A DNA stretch of 64,000 nucleotides from Eledone cirrhosa (lineage: Eukaryota; Mollusca; Cephalopoda; Octopoda; Eledonidae): contig OZ024745.1 in assembly GCA_964016885.1 (NCBI GenBank), forward strand, positions 51,861,992-51,925,991, written 5' to 3'. The position numbers and the translations under genes are program-made. Shown here piece after piece: positions 1 to 11,879 of the stretch. The stretch's first letter is position 1. Every line of letters begins with the position of its first letter. Below the pieces are notes generated by a model. The model was given only the letters and a program-made list of their open reading frames with translations. It ran no database searches and was not told the DNA's origin.

Positions 1-53
1 ATATATATATATAGTATATATATATATATATAGTATATATATACATATATATA

Positions 54-122
<69 letters not shown>

Positions 123-253
123 GTATATATTATATATATATATTCCTTTACATTTACTATGGAAATACTTAACACCCATGCACACGCGTGCACCCGCACA
201 CGCACACACACGCACATACACACACACACACACACCTATATATATATATAGAG
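1..253. repeat. Compound microsatellite (TA)n with CA-rich tract
   Basis: Positions 1-137 are almost pure TA dinucleotides with a few interruptions. About 181-236 is a CA/CG-rich alternating tract and 238-251 returns to TA. Many tracts in this window show the same CA-to-TA transition. No coding content; ORFs read through here are repeat artefacts. Confidence 0.97.
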
Positions 254-334
254 AGAGATATACACGATGTTTGTCAGGATAGGGATTGGCCTGTTGCATC
301 CCTAACAGTTTCTCAATTTTAGTCTGTCGTGTAA

Positions 335-665
335 TAGGCACACGGCAACGAGCAAACCAGAAGTTACAATTCCGACTGGCAAAATCTTCATTAGAAGCAC
401 TCGAAAGGCTGCACCATTAATACGGAGACGAGACGATTTCACGAACATGAGTTTTCGAGTGAAACAAAAGATTTAAGACGATCTCGTGATCCAAATACCT
501 TAAACGAGAAGGGCTTAAGTTAACTTTCAGCGCGTAAGGCGGGTGGTTCTTGGCGATCCTCGACTGACTGTTCGACTAATCGCAAGTGAGCTGAGCATGA
601 ACCGTGGCAGCGTTTAGAATATTTTCATCGAAGACTTATCATGTAGAAGATCTGCGCGATGATAT
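335..665 (+). pseudogene. Decayed mariner-type transposase, N-terminal helix-turn-helix part
   Basis: Translating the plus strand across several stops and one frame change gives a recognisable mariner/Tc1-superfamily transposase N-terminus. From about 343 the reading is RQRANQKLQFRLAKSSLEAL, then YGDETISRT, VFE and NKRFK, as in the first helix-turn-helix of mariner transposases. From about 517 it continues FQRVRRVVLGDPRLTVRLIA, then SELSMNRGSV, a stop, and NIFIEDL, which is the second DNA-binding helix-turn-helix. The intact family protein is about 340 residues; only about 110 remain here, with at least five stops and no catalytic DD(D/E) region. No terminal inverted repeat was found. It shares the same motifs as the copy at 44001-44631, so they are related. 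Clearly non-functional. Confidence 0.75.
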
Positions 666-907
666 ATATAAATACGGGCTTCCCATATTTATCTTTCAGT
701 TTGAGCACAGAAACAATTTGACAAAACGTATAATGAACATTTCTATATATTGTTATTCACACATATATATATATATATATTGTAAAATATGTAGGGAGTG
801 GTATATTTAAAGAAAACATTAATGGAAGCGTGCCAGTGTAAAATAAATTTACTAGAAGCCTTTCACGTACACAGATATTAGCCTAGGTTATATTAACAAT
901 AATAATT

Positions 908-1090
908 GTTTCTACTTTTGACACAAGGCCAGCAATTACCCAGTGCATTACTGGTACTTTATTTTATCGACCCCGTAAGGATGAAAGGCAAAGTCAACCT
1001 CGGCGGGATTTGAACTCAGATTGTAAAGGGACGTAACTATGCTGGAAAGCATGGCGTCCGACCCTCTACCGATACTGCCAATCCACCCCC
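908..1090 (-). mobile_element. tRNA-derived SINE (octopus type), full-length-like
   Basis: On the minus strand this begins with a tRNA-like head: a GGCAGTATCGGTAGAGGG segment that could act as pol III A box, then a B-box-like GAGTTCAAATCCC. It continues into a body containing GGTCGATAAAATAAAGTACC and ends in a segment equivalent to TTGCTGGCCTTGTG followed by AAACAATT and an ATT-rich tail. The same sequence recurs at 1318, 13296, 38604, 44997 and 55993. It resembles tRNA-derived SINEs reported from octopus genomes. No protein is expected. Confidence 0.88.
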
Positions 1091-1317
1091 CTTATATTAA
1101 CAATAATAATATCAGATGTTAACAATACTTATATACATACAATTCAAATGTAATATATAGTAACTTTACTTAATACAGTATTTTCCCCAGTAATTTGTAG
1201 TGTTTCTCTTGATTTCTGAAGATTTTAAGCAGGAACTTCAAGCTTGCATTCTGGCCCTCTAAATATTATGTACATCCATGTTAATTTTAACCAGCAATAT
1301 TAGAGGCAAATATGTGA

Positions 1318-1505
1318 ATTGGCAGTATCGGTAGAGGGTCGGACGCCATGCTTTGCAACATAGTTAGGTCCCTTTACGGCCTGAGTTCAAATTCCGTAGA
1401 GGTTAACTTTGCCTTTCATCCTTATTGGGTTCGATAAAAATAAAGTACCAGTAATGCACTTGGATAATTGCTGGCCTCGTGCTAAAAGTAGAAACAATAT
1501 TACAT
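1318..1505 (+). mobile_element. tRNA-derived SINE (octopus type), second copy
   Basis: Plus-strand copy of the family at 908-1090, inverted relative to it and about 230 bp away. Head, B-box-like GAGTTCAAATTCC, body and the AGTAGAAACAAT 3' end are all present. It is diverged, for example in the segment equivalent to CCCGCCGAGG. The two inverted copies could pair in a transcript. Confidence 0.87.
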
Positions 1506-1775
1506 GCAAATATGGCATGAATGTCATTTTCAGTGATTACTCGGTCTTGTTATATATCAAGATGTCTACAAATTTCCCTTCAAAAGACAGACTAATTGAG
1601 GATATATTAAACACCACGCAATTAACCGTCCGCCAAAGCTTTTAATGCAAATATACATAATGATGAAATTAATTGATAATATGAAAGGTTTTAGCTACAA
1701 ATTGAAAACGCTAAAACGTTGAAAACAATCACACACAAACGTATAGAGATTATCATATAAACAGAATAATGTGAT

Positions 1776-1864
1776 TCAGAACACACACACGCATAGGTAC
1801 ACACACTGGGACACATATATATATATATATATATATGTATATATCTATTTATATGTTTTATATG

Positions 1865-1952
<88 letters not shown>

Positions 1953-1997
1953 TGTGTGTGTATAGATATATAGATATTTTTGTATATATATATATAT
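1776..1997. repeat. Compound microsatellite (CA)n/(TA)n
   Basis: A short CA tract (about 1780-1805) is followed by interrupted TA repeats, including about 80 bp of pure TA at 1869-1950. It directly abuts the foldback element at 1998. Confidence 0.96.
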
Positions 1998-2223
1998 AGT
2001 TATGTAATAAACAACATAAGGCAATTATTTCATTTACCAGTGGTTTCTTAAAAGCAAAACTAATGTTTAAACTAATGTTTAAAAAACCCACACGTTTTTA
2101 AAATCCAACGTCAATAAATACGCCAGGATTTTTTCATTCTGATGATTGAAAGCAGATTTTTTTTGCTTTTAAGAAACCACTGGTAAATGAAATAATTGCC
2201 TTATTTTATTTATTACATAACTA
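1998..2223. repeat. Foldback element, ~62-bp inverted arms
   Basis: The segment at 1998-2060 (AGTTATGTAATAAAC..., including CATTTACCAGTGGTTTC) reappears as its reverse complement at 2161-2223. About 100 bp of spacer lie between the arms. Both sides run into (TA)n tracts, so the element looks like a small hairpin-type non-autonomous transposon or an inverted duplication inside a TA microsatellite. No ORF. Confidence 0.85.
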
Positions 2224-2286
2224 TTAAGCTCTGTTACGTACATAGAGCACTCTTTTTTCCTGGACTTTTCCGACGGAATTACTTCA

Positions 2287-2457
<171 letters not shown>

Positions 2458-2559
2458 CGTGTTTGTGTATATATGATATGCATAACTATGTTTGCGTATT
2501 TAATCTGAAAGGAAGTATAACAAACATTCGCAGGAGTTATCTATTGTGAAACATACAGA

Positions 2560-4050
2560 TTCCAAATTTAACTGGGTGGGGTGAAGTTAAATTTTCCTGA
2601 ATACTAACTCGAGTAATCCGTGAGATGTAAATTTCAATTTTTATAAGTGTGAAGGTTGTATTTTATGTTTGAGTGGAATACAGTTAGGCATGATATTTGC
2701 TTTATCAAGTAACTTGCATCATTTTAATTTTAGTTTCACTACCCCAACATTTTCTCGGATTTACACAAAACCCGATAGCTCTTCAACACGATTAACGAAA
2801 TTATGAATTGCTGAGACATATAGAATATGGCAATGTTCACTTAAATTTAAAGAGTAAATATATTAAGTGAATCCAAGTGCTGTGTTCAATTATATATTCT
2901 GATCGGTATCTGCAAAAACAACTTCTTAAAAAAGATTTTAATATAAACCTGGTTTACTACGAATTGTTGCCTTTCATCATACGTTACACTCACAGAAATC
3001 CATGTGAAAACATATACATTTCTAAATAGATTAATAAATCTAACGTTAGAGAAATCGCAATTATATTCCAATAGATTCATTCCTAAACATAACACTGATC
3101 AAAAACACTTTTGTTTACTTAGGTTGTCTTGTTATTTTTAGCTATTGTTGAGGAGCTGATTTCAAATATGGCAACAATTTTCCGTGACATCAGATATTCA
3201 TTCTATAACACACACCTATTTCATTATGCACTATATGTATTATATAATTGACTTAGTATAGATACTCATTCTTATAGCTTGAAACCATAAGTTATACTAT
3301 CTATAGAATATGATGTGATAGATGAAATATAAGATAACATCATTTATTAAATACATATTTTTAGTTCTCAAAAGTAATGGATAGAGCATAAACAATCGTA
3401 CACCAGCAAACATTTTCATGGAACAAATTTTCGCTTACAAGAGTGCCTAGAGTATTTCATGTCTACACAGTATCTTTGAATCCTCCAACAGTAGTCTGCT
3501 ATCATGTGTGTGTTCCATCGACCTTGATATCTCTCCTCCATAACCTTGATATCTTGATGAAGGCAGAACCTCTAACACATCTATATTTACCTACCTTTTA
3601 CTTGCCAATAACCAGCTATATTATTTTTAATGAAAACTTCAAATATATTAGTCATTTTCAGAAGCTGTAAGTGGGTGAAGGATGCTACGGACGTGTGTCA
3701 CAGAACTGTTGCGCGGCTGCTCATATACATTATTTGAGTGAACTGAAGGCCCTTTAAATGAAGTGTATTTCTCAATAAAACAATACAGTGATAGACATTA
3801 CGACTATTAACGCATCTGTTATCACATATTAGCGTGCCTTCACTATCTGTAACACGGAGAACTTTAATATCATAGGCGCTGTCAGTATTCCCATTCTCAT
3901 TTATTAACATGGGAGGCTGTTGCAGAACATTTCCGGTATTTAATTAGAAGCTATATTCTACATCTACTTATTTTAAGATAATATGCTCTAATATTCATTT
4001 GTAATGTAGGCACAAGTCTAATTTGAGGATGTTAAATTTGATTAACATGA
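2560..4050. other. No recognised gene
   Basis: AT-rich sequence without a recognisable protein, RNA or repeat family. Short ORFs at 2886-3095 (minus), 3443-3670 (plus) and 3698-3910 (minus) give peptides I cannot assign and look like chance. Confidence 0.6.
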
Positions 4051-4054
4051 ATAG

Positions 4055-4180
4055 TATCACCCCGTGAGATGGAATGGCAAGTTGACCACGGTGGCATTTG
4101 AACTGCTAAGCATTTGTTCGATGCTCTAAAGACTCTGCCAATACACTGCCTTCTAACGACACTGCCAATTCATCACTTGT
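4055..4180 (-). mobile_element. Diverged SINE fragment
   Basis: The stretch ATCACCCCGTGAGATGGAATG ... GGTGGCATTTGAACTGCTAAG matches the order and wording of the SINE at 908-1090 (CCCGTAAGGATG ... GGCGGGATTTGAACTCAGA) with many substitutions and loss of the tail. An older member of the family is likely. Confidence 0.6.
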
Positions 4181-5600
4181 AATATTAACTAGGATAATGT
4201 GTGTTAAACGGATATGAATATCAAGGTGTCGAGTTGGTAGATTATTCATTGCAATCGTTTTAATCTTTGTGGTTTCTTTTTCCATTCAAATAGTATTCAT
4301 TATATTAACATTATTTTCCATTAAAGTGTACAGCAAATTTATGTTGTGAAAATTCCAGTGTCGAACCATCCAATCACGGTAAATCATGCCTGATGCATGC
4401 TCCTTATAATGGAATGGGAACGAGGTGATATTTCATAAACAATATGGAAAGTCTGAATCATTCCAGAGAAAACCATGAATCAAAGCCAAATTGTTGTAGT
4501 GAATTGTACAAATTAAGAATGTATTATAACTTCTATTTTTCAATAGGCGGTATATAAACACACCAGTTTTCTTCTACCACACTTTGACACGTATGACCAA
4601 ACTTCAGCAACATTTTACAATATAACATGTTGCTGATTGTAAATTGTATATCATCGTTGCGAAATTATATTTCATATAAATGCTTTCAGATATCATTGAA
4701 GAAAATAATGGTTTTTCACACATTTTACAATAGTTTCTTACACCTGTATACCAAATAATAACACATACCTCAATCGATTCCTCGATTATGCCCCCATCTT
4801 AAAGGTCTCTTTATCTCTTTCATATTCTCTACTTTATATCTAGAACATTGCTTTCATTTTCTCTTTCTCTCTCCTCTCAATTTCCTCCCCATAGCCAGTC
4901 CTCAGCGATTCTCTCCTTCACACTTGCTCTCAACATTTTTCTTTATATCTCTATTGTTAAACTTTGTCAAGCTTCACTGTGCATTCTAAATAAGAATATT
5001 ATTAATATACTTTCAAATTTCATCGCAAGTTTTCACACACTTAATACAACTTTGAAAATCTTCAACACTTTTATAATTGAAACTAACATGTTCAAATTTT
5101 CAAGCAATATCTCCTTCATATTTAAATATTGGGCAATAACTTTCAGAATATAAAACACACAGAGGCACAGGACTTAGACGCATATATATTAATACATACA
5201 GACGCATATACATTAACACGTTTGTTCCAACACACGTACGTGATGGTATACATAAATCATCATTTCAATGAACACTCTACAATGTTGTAAACACAACTGG
5301 TGATATCCAAGATTGCCACAAAACTAGGTATATTTTTTATCGTGGTAATACGTCCCGTAATGTTTAAAGTGTAAACGGCCATAATCCGTGATGCATTTTT
5401 ACAACATCATGAAATTAATATTTGTATATGGTGAAAAAGAATATATAAACATTTAAATATTAAATGTTGTTGATAAATGACATCACAGTGGGGAAAGAAT
5501 TAAATGTATTAATTAACTTATTAATTCATTGTACTAAAACTTTACAGAATTATATACTTGAACAGCGGCGAAACATCAGCACAGCCATCAAGTGATTCTG
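4181..5600. other. No recognised gene
   Basis: AT-rich, with a CT-rich patch around 4795-4930. The 101-residue ORF at 4848-5153 is low-complexity at its start and has no recognisable domain. Confidence 0.6.
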
Positions 5601-5613
5601 TGGTCATATAAAC

Positions 5614-5945
5614 CAGGGGTTCTCAACCTGGTCCATGTGGACCACTAGTGGTCCACAGGAAAATTCAGGTGGTCCACAGAAAATTTTCAATAGCAAATTC
5701 TTTTTTGATCCATGCATTTGACTTAAAGCGCTGTTCTTATTCTTCGCATAAGTAAGACTTCAGCTGTTTATTTACGTAGATTTTTAGGCACTGCGACATG
5801 ATAATAGCATTTTCTAATTCATTGAAAAAAAACATCTACTGATGCTTATAAGTAGCAGTTCTATTACAAAAGATTTAAAACTTTAGGTGGTCCACAGGAA
5901 AAAATTACTTATTTTGGTGGTCCACAGCGAAAAAAAGGTTCAGAA
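5614..5945. mobile_element. hAT-type non-autonomous DNA element (MITE-like)
   Basis: It begins with CAGGGGTTCTCAACCTGG, the classic terminal inverted repeat of Charlie-like hAT elements, followed by repeated GTGGTCCACAG motifs (about 5648, 5672, 5888 and 5920) characteristic of this group. The right end reads AAAAAAAGGTTCAGAA, a degraded version of the expected AGGTTGAGAACCCCTG, so the last bases of the right terminus are missing. About 330 bp and no transposase: it would have depended on an autonomous hAT. Confidence 0.75.
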
Positions 5946-5992
5946 GATTATATTTTGTCGTTTATATTATAAACGACAAAATATAATCTTCT
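5942..5992. repeat. 51-bp palindrome abutting the hAT end
   Basis: The sequence reads AGAAGATTATATTTTGTCG at the left and its exact reverse complement at the right around a 3-5 nt centre at 5967. It starts exactly where the hAT-type right terminus breaks off. Confidence 0.9.
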
Positions 5993-6125
5993 ACGATATT
6001 TTAGTTATTAATCTGTTTGACGAGCATCTGTAACTTACGATATTTCAAAGCAATCAACATAGACGCAAGACGATTCTTAACAAATCTAAGCCAGACAAAC
6101 GAGGAGATGAAGACACATAGAGGTG

Positions 6126-6177
6126 CATACACACACACACACACACACATACACAGACACACACACACACACATCCT

Positions 6178-6224
<47 letters not shown>
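6126..6224. repeat. (CA)n then (TA)n microsatellite
   Basis: CA-rich tract at 6126-6175 passing into TA at about 6178-6222. It borders the 3' side of the hammerhead-bearing repeat that follows. Confidence 0.96.
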
Positions 6225-6226
<2 letters not shown>

Positions 6227-6400
6227 TAACAAATGGAAACTATATTTATAAAGCCATATTTATTTCATTATACATATTTCAAGGACACCAAAGCAAATTA
6301 TGGTGCGTTTTCATCAGATAAAATATAATATCGATCAGTTTTATAAACAAATATTAACATACCCTTAAATAATGCAACCATCCATCTGTTAATATATTCT
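6225..6400 (-). mobile_element. Hammerhead-bearing repeat, copy 1
   Basis: Read on the minus strand the order is: GGGTATGT-like box near 6355, ribozyme (6262-6324), then AAATATGGCTTTATAAATA and GTTTCCATTTGTTAATAT, ending in (TA)n. The same order recurs at 12241-12375, 39408-39550, 40900-41044 and (diverged) 47430-47560. No ORF is conserved between copies, so this is a non-coding repeat or the terminal part of a larger retroelement. Penelope-like elements are the best candidates, as their terminal repeats carry hammerheads. Confidence 0.72.
6262..6324 (-). ncRNA. Hammerhead ribozyme candidate (minimal type I)
   Basis: Minus strand. Stem I strand ATTTTAT (6324-6318) precedes CTGATGA (6317-6311). 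Stem II pairs the first nine bases after the core with the nine before GAAA (6280-6277), with two mismatches and one G-T wobble. After GAAA come TATGTAT (3-bp stem III, 2-nt loop) and the cleavage base A at 6269, completing an ATA triplet. Stem I closes with ATGAAAT (6268-6262), including a G-T wobble. All invariant core bases are present. Stem II has A-T at its base instead of the usual G-C, so activity may be weak. Confidence 0.65.
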
Positions 6401-6486
6401 ATTTTTACTCCAACAATTTGTTGAATGCTTTATATCAGTTAGGAAAATATTTGCTTATTGTATCCCAACAAATTAAATATAACTTC

Positions 6487-6487
<1 letters not shown>

Positions 6488-6538
<51 letters not shown>
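6488..6538. repeat. (TA)n microsatellite at LINE 3' end
   Basis: Pure TA dinucleotides directly downstream (in element sense) of the LINE 3' end at 6541. Confidence 0.96.
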
Positions 6539-6544
<6 letters not shown>

Positions 6545-6805
6545 TTTTTATTTGCCACCAGGGCATCAACAAGTGGGACAGGTACAATAGGGGGACTTTA
6601 CATGAAAAGGCGTCCTCAATAAGGGGAGGCAATAACAAAGTATAAAAATAAGATAAAATATAATAAATTTTTTAAATTTCATAACAAAATCCTCAATAGG
6701 GAGGAGGCGCCTTGGGCGTCGCACACACAGCTGAAAAAAAGTGTGCAACCCTTCTCCTCAGGAGCACAGAGAGGGTGTGCTCCCTTGATCTTTCATCTTC
6801 CTCAC

Positions 6806-9800
6806 CTATAGTCTGATGTAGAGTGAAGGCCCATTCACACGGGCCATTCTCGCCACTTTCACCCATCTTTCATAAAAACGGCTGGGGTGCAGCACCTCTT
6901 TCTCCATCCTGATCTTTCTTCCGAAATGATATCGGAAGAAGCGGACCAGTTGTTGGCCAGAGAGAAAGGTGTCTGATCTCAGTCCTTTCAGACGCGTCAA
7001 CCATACAACCCCTTTCGCCATGGCAATTACGCACAGAAACACCGCATCTCCTTCGTTACAATAGACTCGGTGGTCAACCGGATCGGTCCCAACCTTGACA
7101 GCAGTTGTTCGACATAGCCGCACAGATCGGCAATGCCCGAGCAGTGTACCAATGCGTGTGCAATGGTTTCCTCATCGCACACGCATCTCGGACAGATCTT
7201 TTTCGAGGGGTCTCTACCCGGGCGCCCGTGTCTGTAGAGCCTTTCTCGAACGGGCAGAGCCCCTCGTTAGCACTGCCAGGCCAGGGACCTCTGGAAGTTA
7301 TCCATGGGTCCCGGGCTGAATGTCCTACCGAACAGGTTGGCCAATTCGTCTTCCTCCATGCCTAGGGCTTCTCCGTGGGCGTCGTCGCACCTGCTAACCA
7401 CCAGCCCTCTATAGAATGACAAGGTGGATTCTCCACTGACAGCCGGTCTTTGCTTGACCCAGGATTGCAGCTCGGTGAGTGAGACGAGTCTGCGAAAGGC
7501 TCGCCTCACAAACGGGGCCCACACCGGTTGAACGGTGAGGAATACCCGGCAGTGCCATAGCGTTAATGCGTGGTTTACGTATCATTAGCCACGGCATCCC
7601 CAGCTCTCCTTTCGAAGGGTGTTGACAGCAGATGGATCTCCTCACCATAGGAGCCTGCTTCTTCCAAAGGAATTGGAAGAGTGCGCACTCCATTTTGGCG
7701 AGCATTTCCCTTGGGCAAGGCACAACGTTTAGGCGGTAGTAGATGAAAAAAGCTATATAAGTGTTCGCCACCCCCGCCCAACCTTTTAGGGACAGTTTGC
7801 ACTCGGCCCACTTCTGGGTCAGTGCAAACACCCTGTTCGTTACCTCACCCCAGTTCTTCTCCACCTGGAGGTCTGGTCCGAACCAGACCTCGAGCAACTT
7901 CACCGGGCCCTCCATCCAGCGCCTGAAGACGCCATCAGAGGGCATCGATCTGCCCCTCCACGTGCCGAGTTGCAGACCCATCGAATTGTCCCGGTTCAGC
8001 TTAGCCCCTGTAAACCTTTCGTACTCCTCCAGTAAGGTGCCGATCGTCCCGATTTCCGCGGCCGTCGACACCATTACTGTTACTACATCGGCGTAGGCCG
8101 ACACCCCTTTCCGCAATCCCGGTTCTAACGGGATACCCTGCAACAACCCCAACTTCCGCAGCAGTGGCTCTAGAGTCATTACATACAGAAGGGAGGAGAG
8201 AGGTCACCCTTGTCGGATGGATCGCGCAATTTCGAACAGCTCCGAGAAGTAGCCGTTCACCTTGACCCTAGAGCAGATGCGGCTGCTGTGCATGGCATTG
8301 ATCCAGCCCCTGAAAACGCGTCCGAAGCCTGCTGCCGCTAGCACCGCATCCAGGTAACCATGGTCGACCCTATCGAACGCCTTAGATTGATCCAAGTTGA
8401 TCCGGGCCCCACCAAAGCCGGGTTCGTTCCCAACCCTCTATATGATGTATCGCATGAGGTTAAGGTTGTCGTGGATGGACCTGAACGGGATAGCACATGC
8501 CTGCGCCTCTCCCACCAGGTTGCCCACGACAAGCGCCAACCTCTTTGCGAGCACCTTGGCCAACATTTGTAACTCTGTATTTAGCATAATTATGGGTCTG
8601 AAATTATTTATATCGTCCCCCTTGTTCTCGTCATTCCTCACTAGCGTGACTACGCCCTTAGTCACAGCACAGGGAATTTTCCCGTTCTGTTGCCAGTTGC
8701 AGTCGACCACCTCCAGGAGATCGGGGAACAAGTCTGGCATAGCTAGATATAGTTCGTATGGAAGACCATCGAGACCCGGGGATTTGCGTTTGACGGACTG
8801 GCTCAGCACGTCCTCTATCTCAGCGGCTGAAATCGGCTCCTCGCAGGACTTCGCCTCCCTGTCCGAGAGACGCGGCAAGCCGTCGAGGTATGGACCGAAG
8901 TCCAACTTCCCCAACCGCCTCCCCGCCCCTTCCGAACAATCTGGAAAAGTGCTTTTGAAAAGCCTCGCACATCTGCTTTGGCTCAAGGTTCACCCGTCCT
9001 TCCTGGTCTCGCAAAGAACGGATAGTGGATCTACTCCCTCTTTTGGCTTCTGTCACGCACGCCCAGCTAACAGCTTTGATCCCCTCGTTTCCCAGAGCAC
9101 GTATTTTGCTTCGGACGATGCCGCCTTCGTGTTTCGCGTCGAAGAACTGGCCCAGGGCCGTTCTCAACGCTAGCACTCTGGCCACGTCGCCGCTTCTAAT
9201 TGCCTCTTCTACACTATCTACCAACTCCCTTTCCTTCCTATTTCTATTTGAGGCTAACTCTTTACTAAATTCTATAGAGACTACTCTAATCTCTCTTTTG
9301 AGAGATCCCACCACCTGCTGTTGACGATGGCGCCCGTCAACCGCTCCTTAACTAAAGTGCTAATCCGGTCCCTGTAAGCCTTACTTGCCGGTAAGTCAAG
9401 TTGAGCTTCCAGTAACCGGGTCCCTGTCTATGCGTTCTGTCAAGGTTGACCATGCAGGTCACTAACTTGTGGTCTGAATAGCCAAACATGCGCATTTTTG
9501 GACAACTTAAAAAGTCCTTATCCTTATTTCTAACTAAGAACCTATCAAGGTACGACCTAGATGATCCGCTGCGGTTTGCCCAAGTCCAGGTTGGCGCAGT
9601 CGGAAAATCTAGTCGATATCTATCGGCCAGGTCAAATCGACCGATTAACCCTTTGAGGCTATTACACCCCTCTCTATCGGGACAGGCCCCTACGTAGTCC
9701 CAGCGTGCATCTAGGATACCATTCCAGTCCCCCACTAATAGCAAGGAGTGGGACGTCCCTAGAAAAGTCTCCAGATGATGGAAGAAGTCCGGCCGCATTG

Positions 9801-10160
9801 ACCCGAAAGGGCCGTAGACGGCTACCAACTTAAACGCTACGCCTTCACCGCTGCCAAGGTCCAGAACCACTAGTCGACCCTCCGGGTCTAAATGTACCGT
9901 TTGTGTGGCCAGACCCAGATGTTTTTGCAGCAGAACTACAACCCCACCCCCACCTCCGGGCTGACAGAGAGAAGCGTGCATCTCACAGTCATCAAAGGTG
10001 GGGCCAGCTGTCGCACGTTGCTGATCCGGGCCTCGCAAATAACCATCACATCTATACGTTGTGACCTGAGGTCATTTAGTAGCATTGTTTGCTTCCAAGT
10101 TGAGCCCAGACCACGCGCATTTAGACAGTCTACTCTTAGCATAGCCATGTTGGTGGTGAA
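6806..10160 (-). pseudogene. LINE ORF2: APE endonuclease, reverse transcriptase, CCHC knuckle
   Basis: ORF2 would nick target DNA and copy the element RNA by target-primed reverse transcription. In order: endonuclease start MLRVDCLNARGLGS (about 10140) with IDVMVICEARIS; after a frameshift near 9990, VAVYGPFG, LLLVGDWNGILD and FGYSDHKLV (catalytic D/N and SDH motifs, about 9850-9470); a linker (9314-8820); RT motifs KSPGLDGLPYELY (about 8790) and NNFRPIIMLN; an in-frame TAG after LMRYII; LDQSKAFDRVDHGYL (about 8395); RSIRQG followed by TGA where a Cys is expected in the CPLS motif; and AYADVVTV (about 8090), where the YxDD second aspartate has become Val, so the polymerase would be inactive. 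The C-terminus has a knuckle, CPRCVCDEETIAHALVHC (about 7195-7140), and ends SLYIRL-stop at 6806. Intact length would be roughly 1,110 residues, normal for this type. Confidence 0.87.
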
Positions 10161-10350
10161 GAGAAAAGTCACTTACCTCTCTGCGTCCCGGGTATCGGGC
10201 TGCACAATTTCCATGAGGGTGGGGGATGGGTTGTGGAGTGGGGTGGTGGTTTGTGGAAGTGTACGGGCATCAGTGTGTTGTGTGGTTTGGGTGTTTGGAG
10301 TTGTGTGGGTGTTTGGGGAGGGGGTGGGGTATTTTTTTAGGCGGACGCGG

Positions 10351-11879
10351 TTAATGGGCCCGACGCGGGGGGGGGGGGGGGCAGGGCACGTCCTCTTTAA
10401 AGTTGTTTATTAGTGTTTTATATGTGTCCTCTGGGGCCTTAATCATTATGAGGTGGGAGGAATCCCCTGCCTGGGTGAAGTTAGGCCCTTGGGATTCTAT
10501 CAAATTGTTGTTGTACACAATGTTTAACAGTTTTTTGTTTCTTGTGTTTATGTATGTGTATGCATGTTTTTGTTTTTGTGTGGTGTTTTTTGTTTGATGT
10601 TGTGTGCTCTTTTGTGTTGGTGTCAGTGTTATGTTTTGGGGAGGGTTTTTTTTCATTTGTGTGTCTGATGTGTGTTTTCTTTTTTTTCTTTTGATCGTGT
10701 GGAAGTGCTCTTCCTCGATTGACGACGAACGAGGGTCATCTTCCGCGTTGGAGGGGAGGGGTAGATTTTCGGGTTGTGTTTGCGGTGCGGGGTTTTGGAA
10801 ATTGTTTTTTTTTTAGTGGGGGGGATGGGTTGGACATTGTTTTGTTTTTGGTTTGAGCTGTGGTTGTTGTTTTTGTAGTGGTGGTTGTGGTGATTGTGTT
10901 GGTTGTGCAGTTGTTGGTGGAGTAGGCAGGATTGGGATTTTCTTATTAAGTTGAGGACAGACAGCCCTCAGGTGACCTCCCGCTCCACAGAGGTAACACG
11001 AGGGCCGCCTACCCTCAAGGGTAATGTTGATAAAAGTTTGATCATCCAGTATGACGCGTTCAGGGATCTGGGCGATCCTTTCGGGCCTCATTTGAACTAC
11101 AAGTTCGAGGCTCGTTCCACTGAACGCGTCACCCGATGCCTTTCCCATGGATATTAGTATGTCCTCGTCTAGGTTCAGGAAACCTGTCAAAACCCACCAT
11201 ATGTCCATAATCGGCAGGATGGTGTGGATTTTTATTTTTTGTGTCCCTCTACCCATGTACGTAGGGTAGAAGGTGTATGCGGTGGATGTAATTGGTTTTA
11301 TGGACAGTTTCACTGCTGTGTCCCTGTCCTTCATGAGAATGGATAGACTCCCGTAGAGTATATCCTTCTGAATGAATGTGATGTCTTTCATGACGTCTTT
11401 TAAAACCAGCTCTATCTCACTCTATGATGGTTGAGATGGTTTTTTGCTTTTGTTTGAGACTGTCCTAAATATGACAGTGTTTAGGAGTCTCTGGCTGTAT
11501 AGTTCCGGGGGGGGGGGATCGAAAATGATCCATTTTCCCCGTACATTATGTATTTTTTTGGCATCTGCCAGTAGCTCCTTCGCTTTGGTTATATCTACTG
11601 GCAGATAGTCGAGGGTTTTCCTTGCCGTCTGGGCGAAGGAGACTTTTCTTTGTGTGTGTTGCCGTTGTAGTTGGTGGTGTTGTTGTTATCATTGTTGTTG
11701 TTATCACAGTTATTGGTCTTGTTGTTGTTGTTATTGTTATTGTTGTAGGTGTGGTTTTCGTTCGTAGCATTGTTGTTGTTGTTGTTATTGCTGGTGCCGC
11801 TGGTTGCTTGGTTTGTTGCCATGGCAACTCTCATCTCGGGAACAGTTTTGGATAGCGCTAGTTCGTAATTTAAATTCAA
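10351..11879 (-). pseudogene. LINE ORF1 (gag-like, CCHC zinc knuckle)
   Basis: ORF1 proteins of LINEs bind the element RNA and act as chaperones. The N-terminal part (11879-11595) carries a long Asn-rich tract after MATNQATSGTS, then LDYLPVDITKAKELL and a frameshifted segment around 11400-11580. The largest open piece (11391-10813) contains a folded region and a nucleic-acid-binding knuckle with spacing CX2CX4HX4C (CYLCGAGGHLRAVC, about 10990), followed by a Pro/Gln-rich tail. An in-frame TAA at about 10811 interrupts the tail. The same frame then continues for 150 residues (KKNNFQNPAPQTQPENLPLP ...) to a stop at 10351, close to the ORF2 start. A G11 run near 10370 and the Asn/ATT-like repeats are slippage-prone sites. 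Confidence 0.75.

Noticed and set aside
2138..2158. CTGATGATTGAAAGC as a hammerhead core
   Set aside because: No stem II lies between CTGATGA and GAAA and no stem III/I partner follows.
8397..9173. 258-residue plus-strand ORF
   Set aside because: It lies antisense to the LINE reverse transcriptase, whose motifs are clear on the minus strand, and has no domain of its own. Other plus-strand ORFs at 7095-10413 are likewise shadows.
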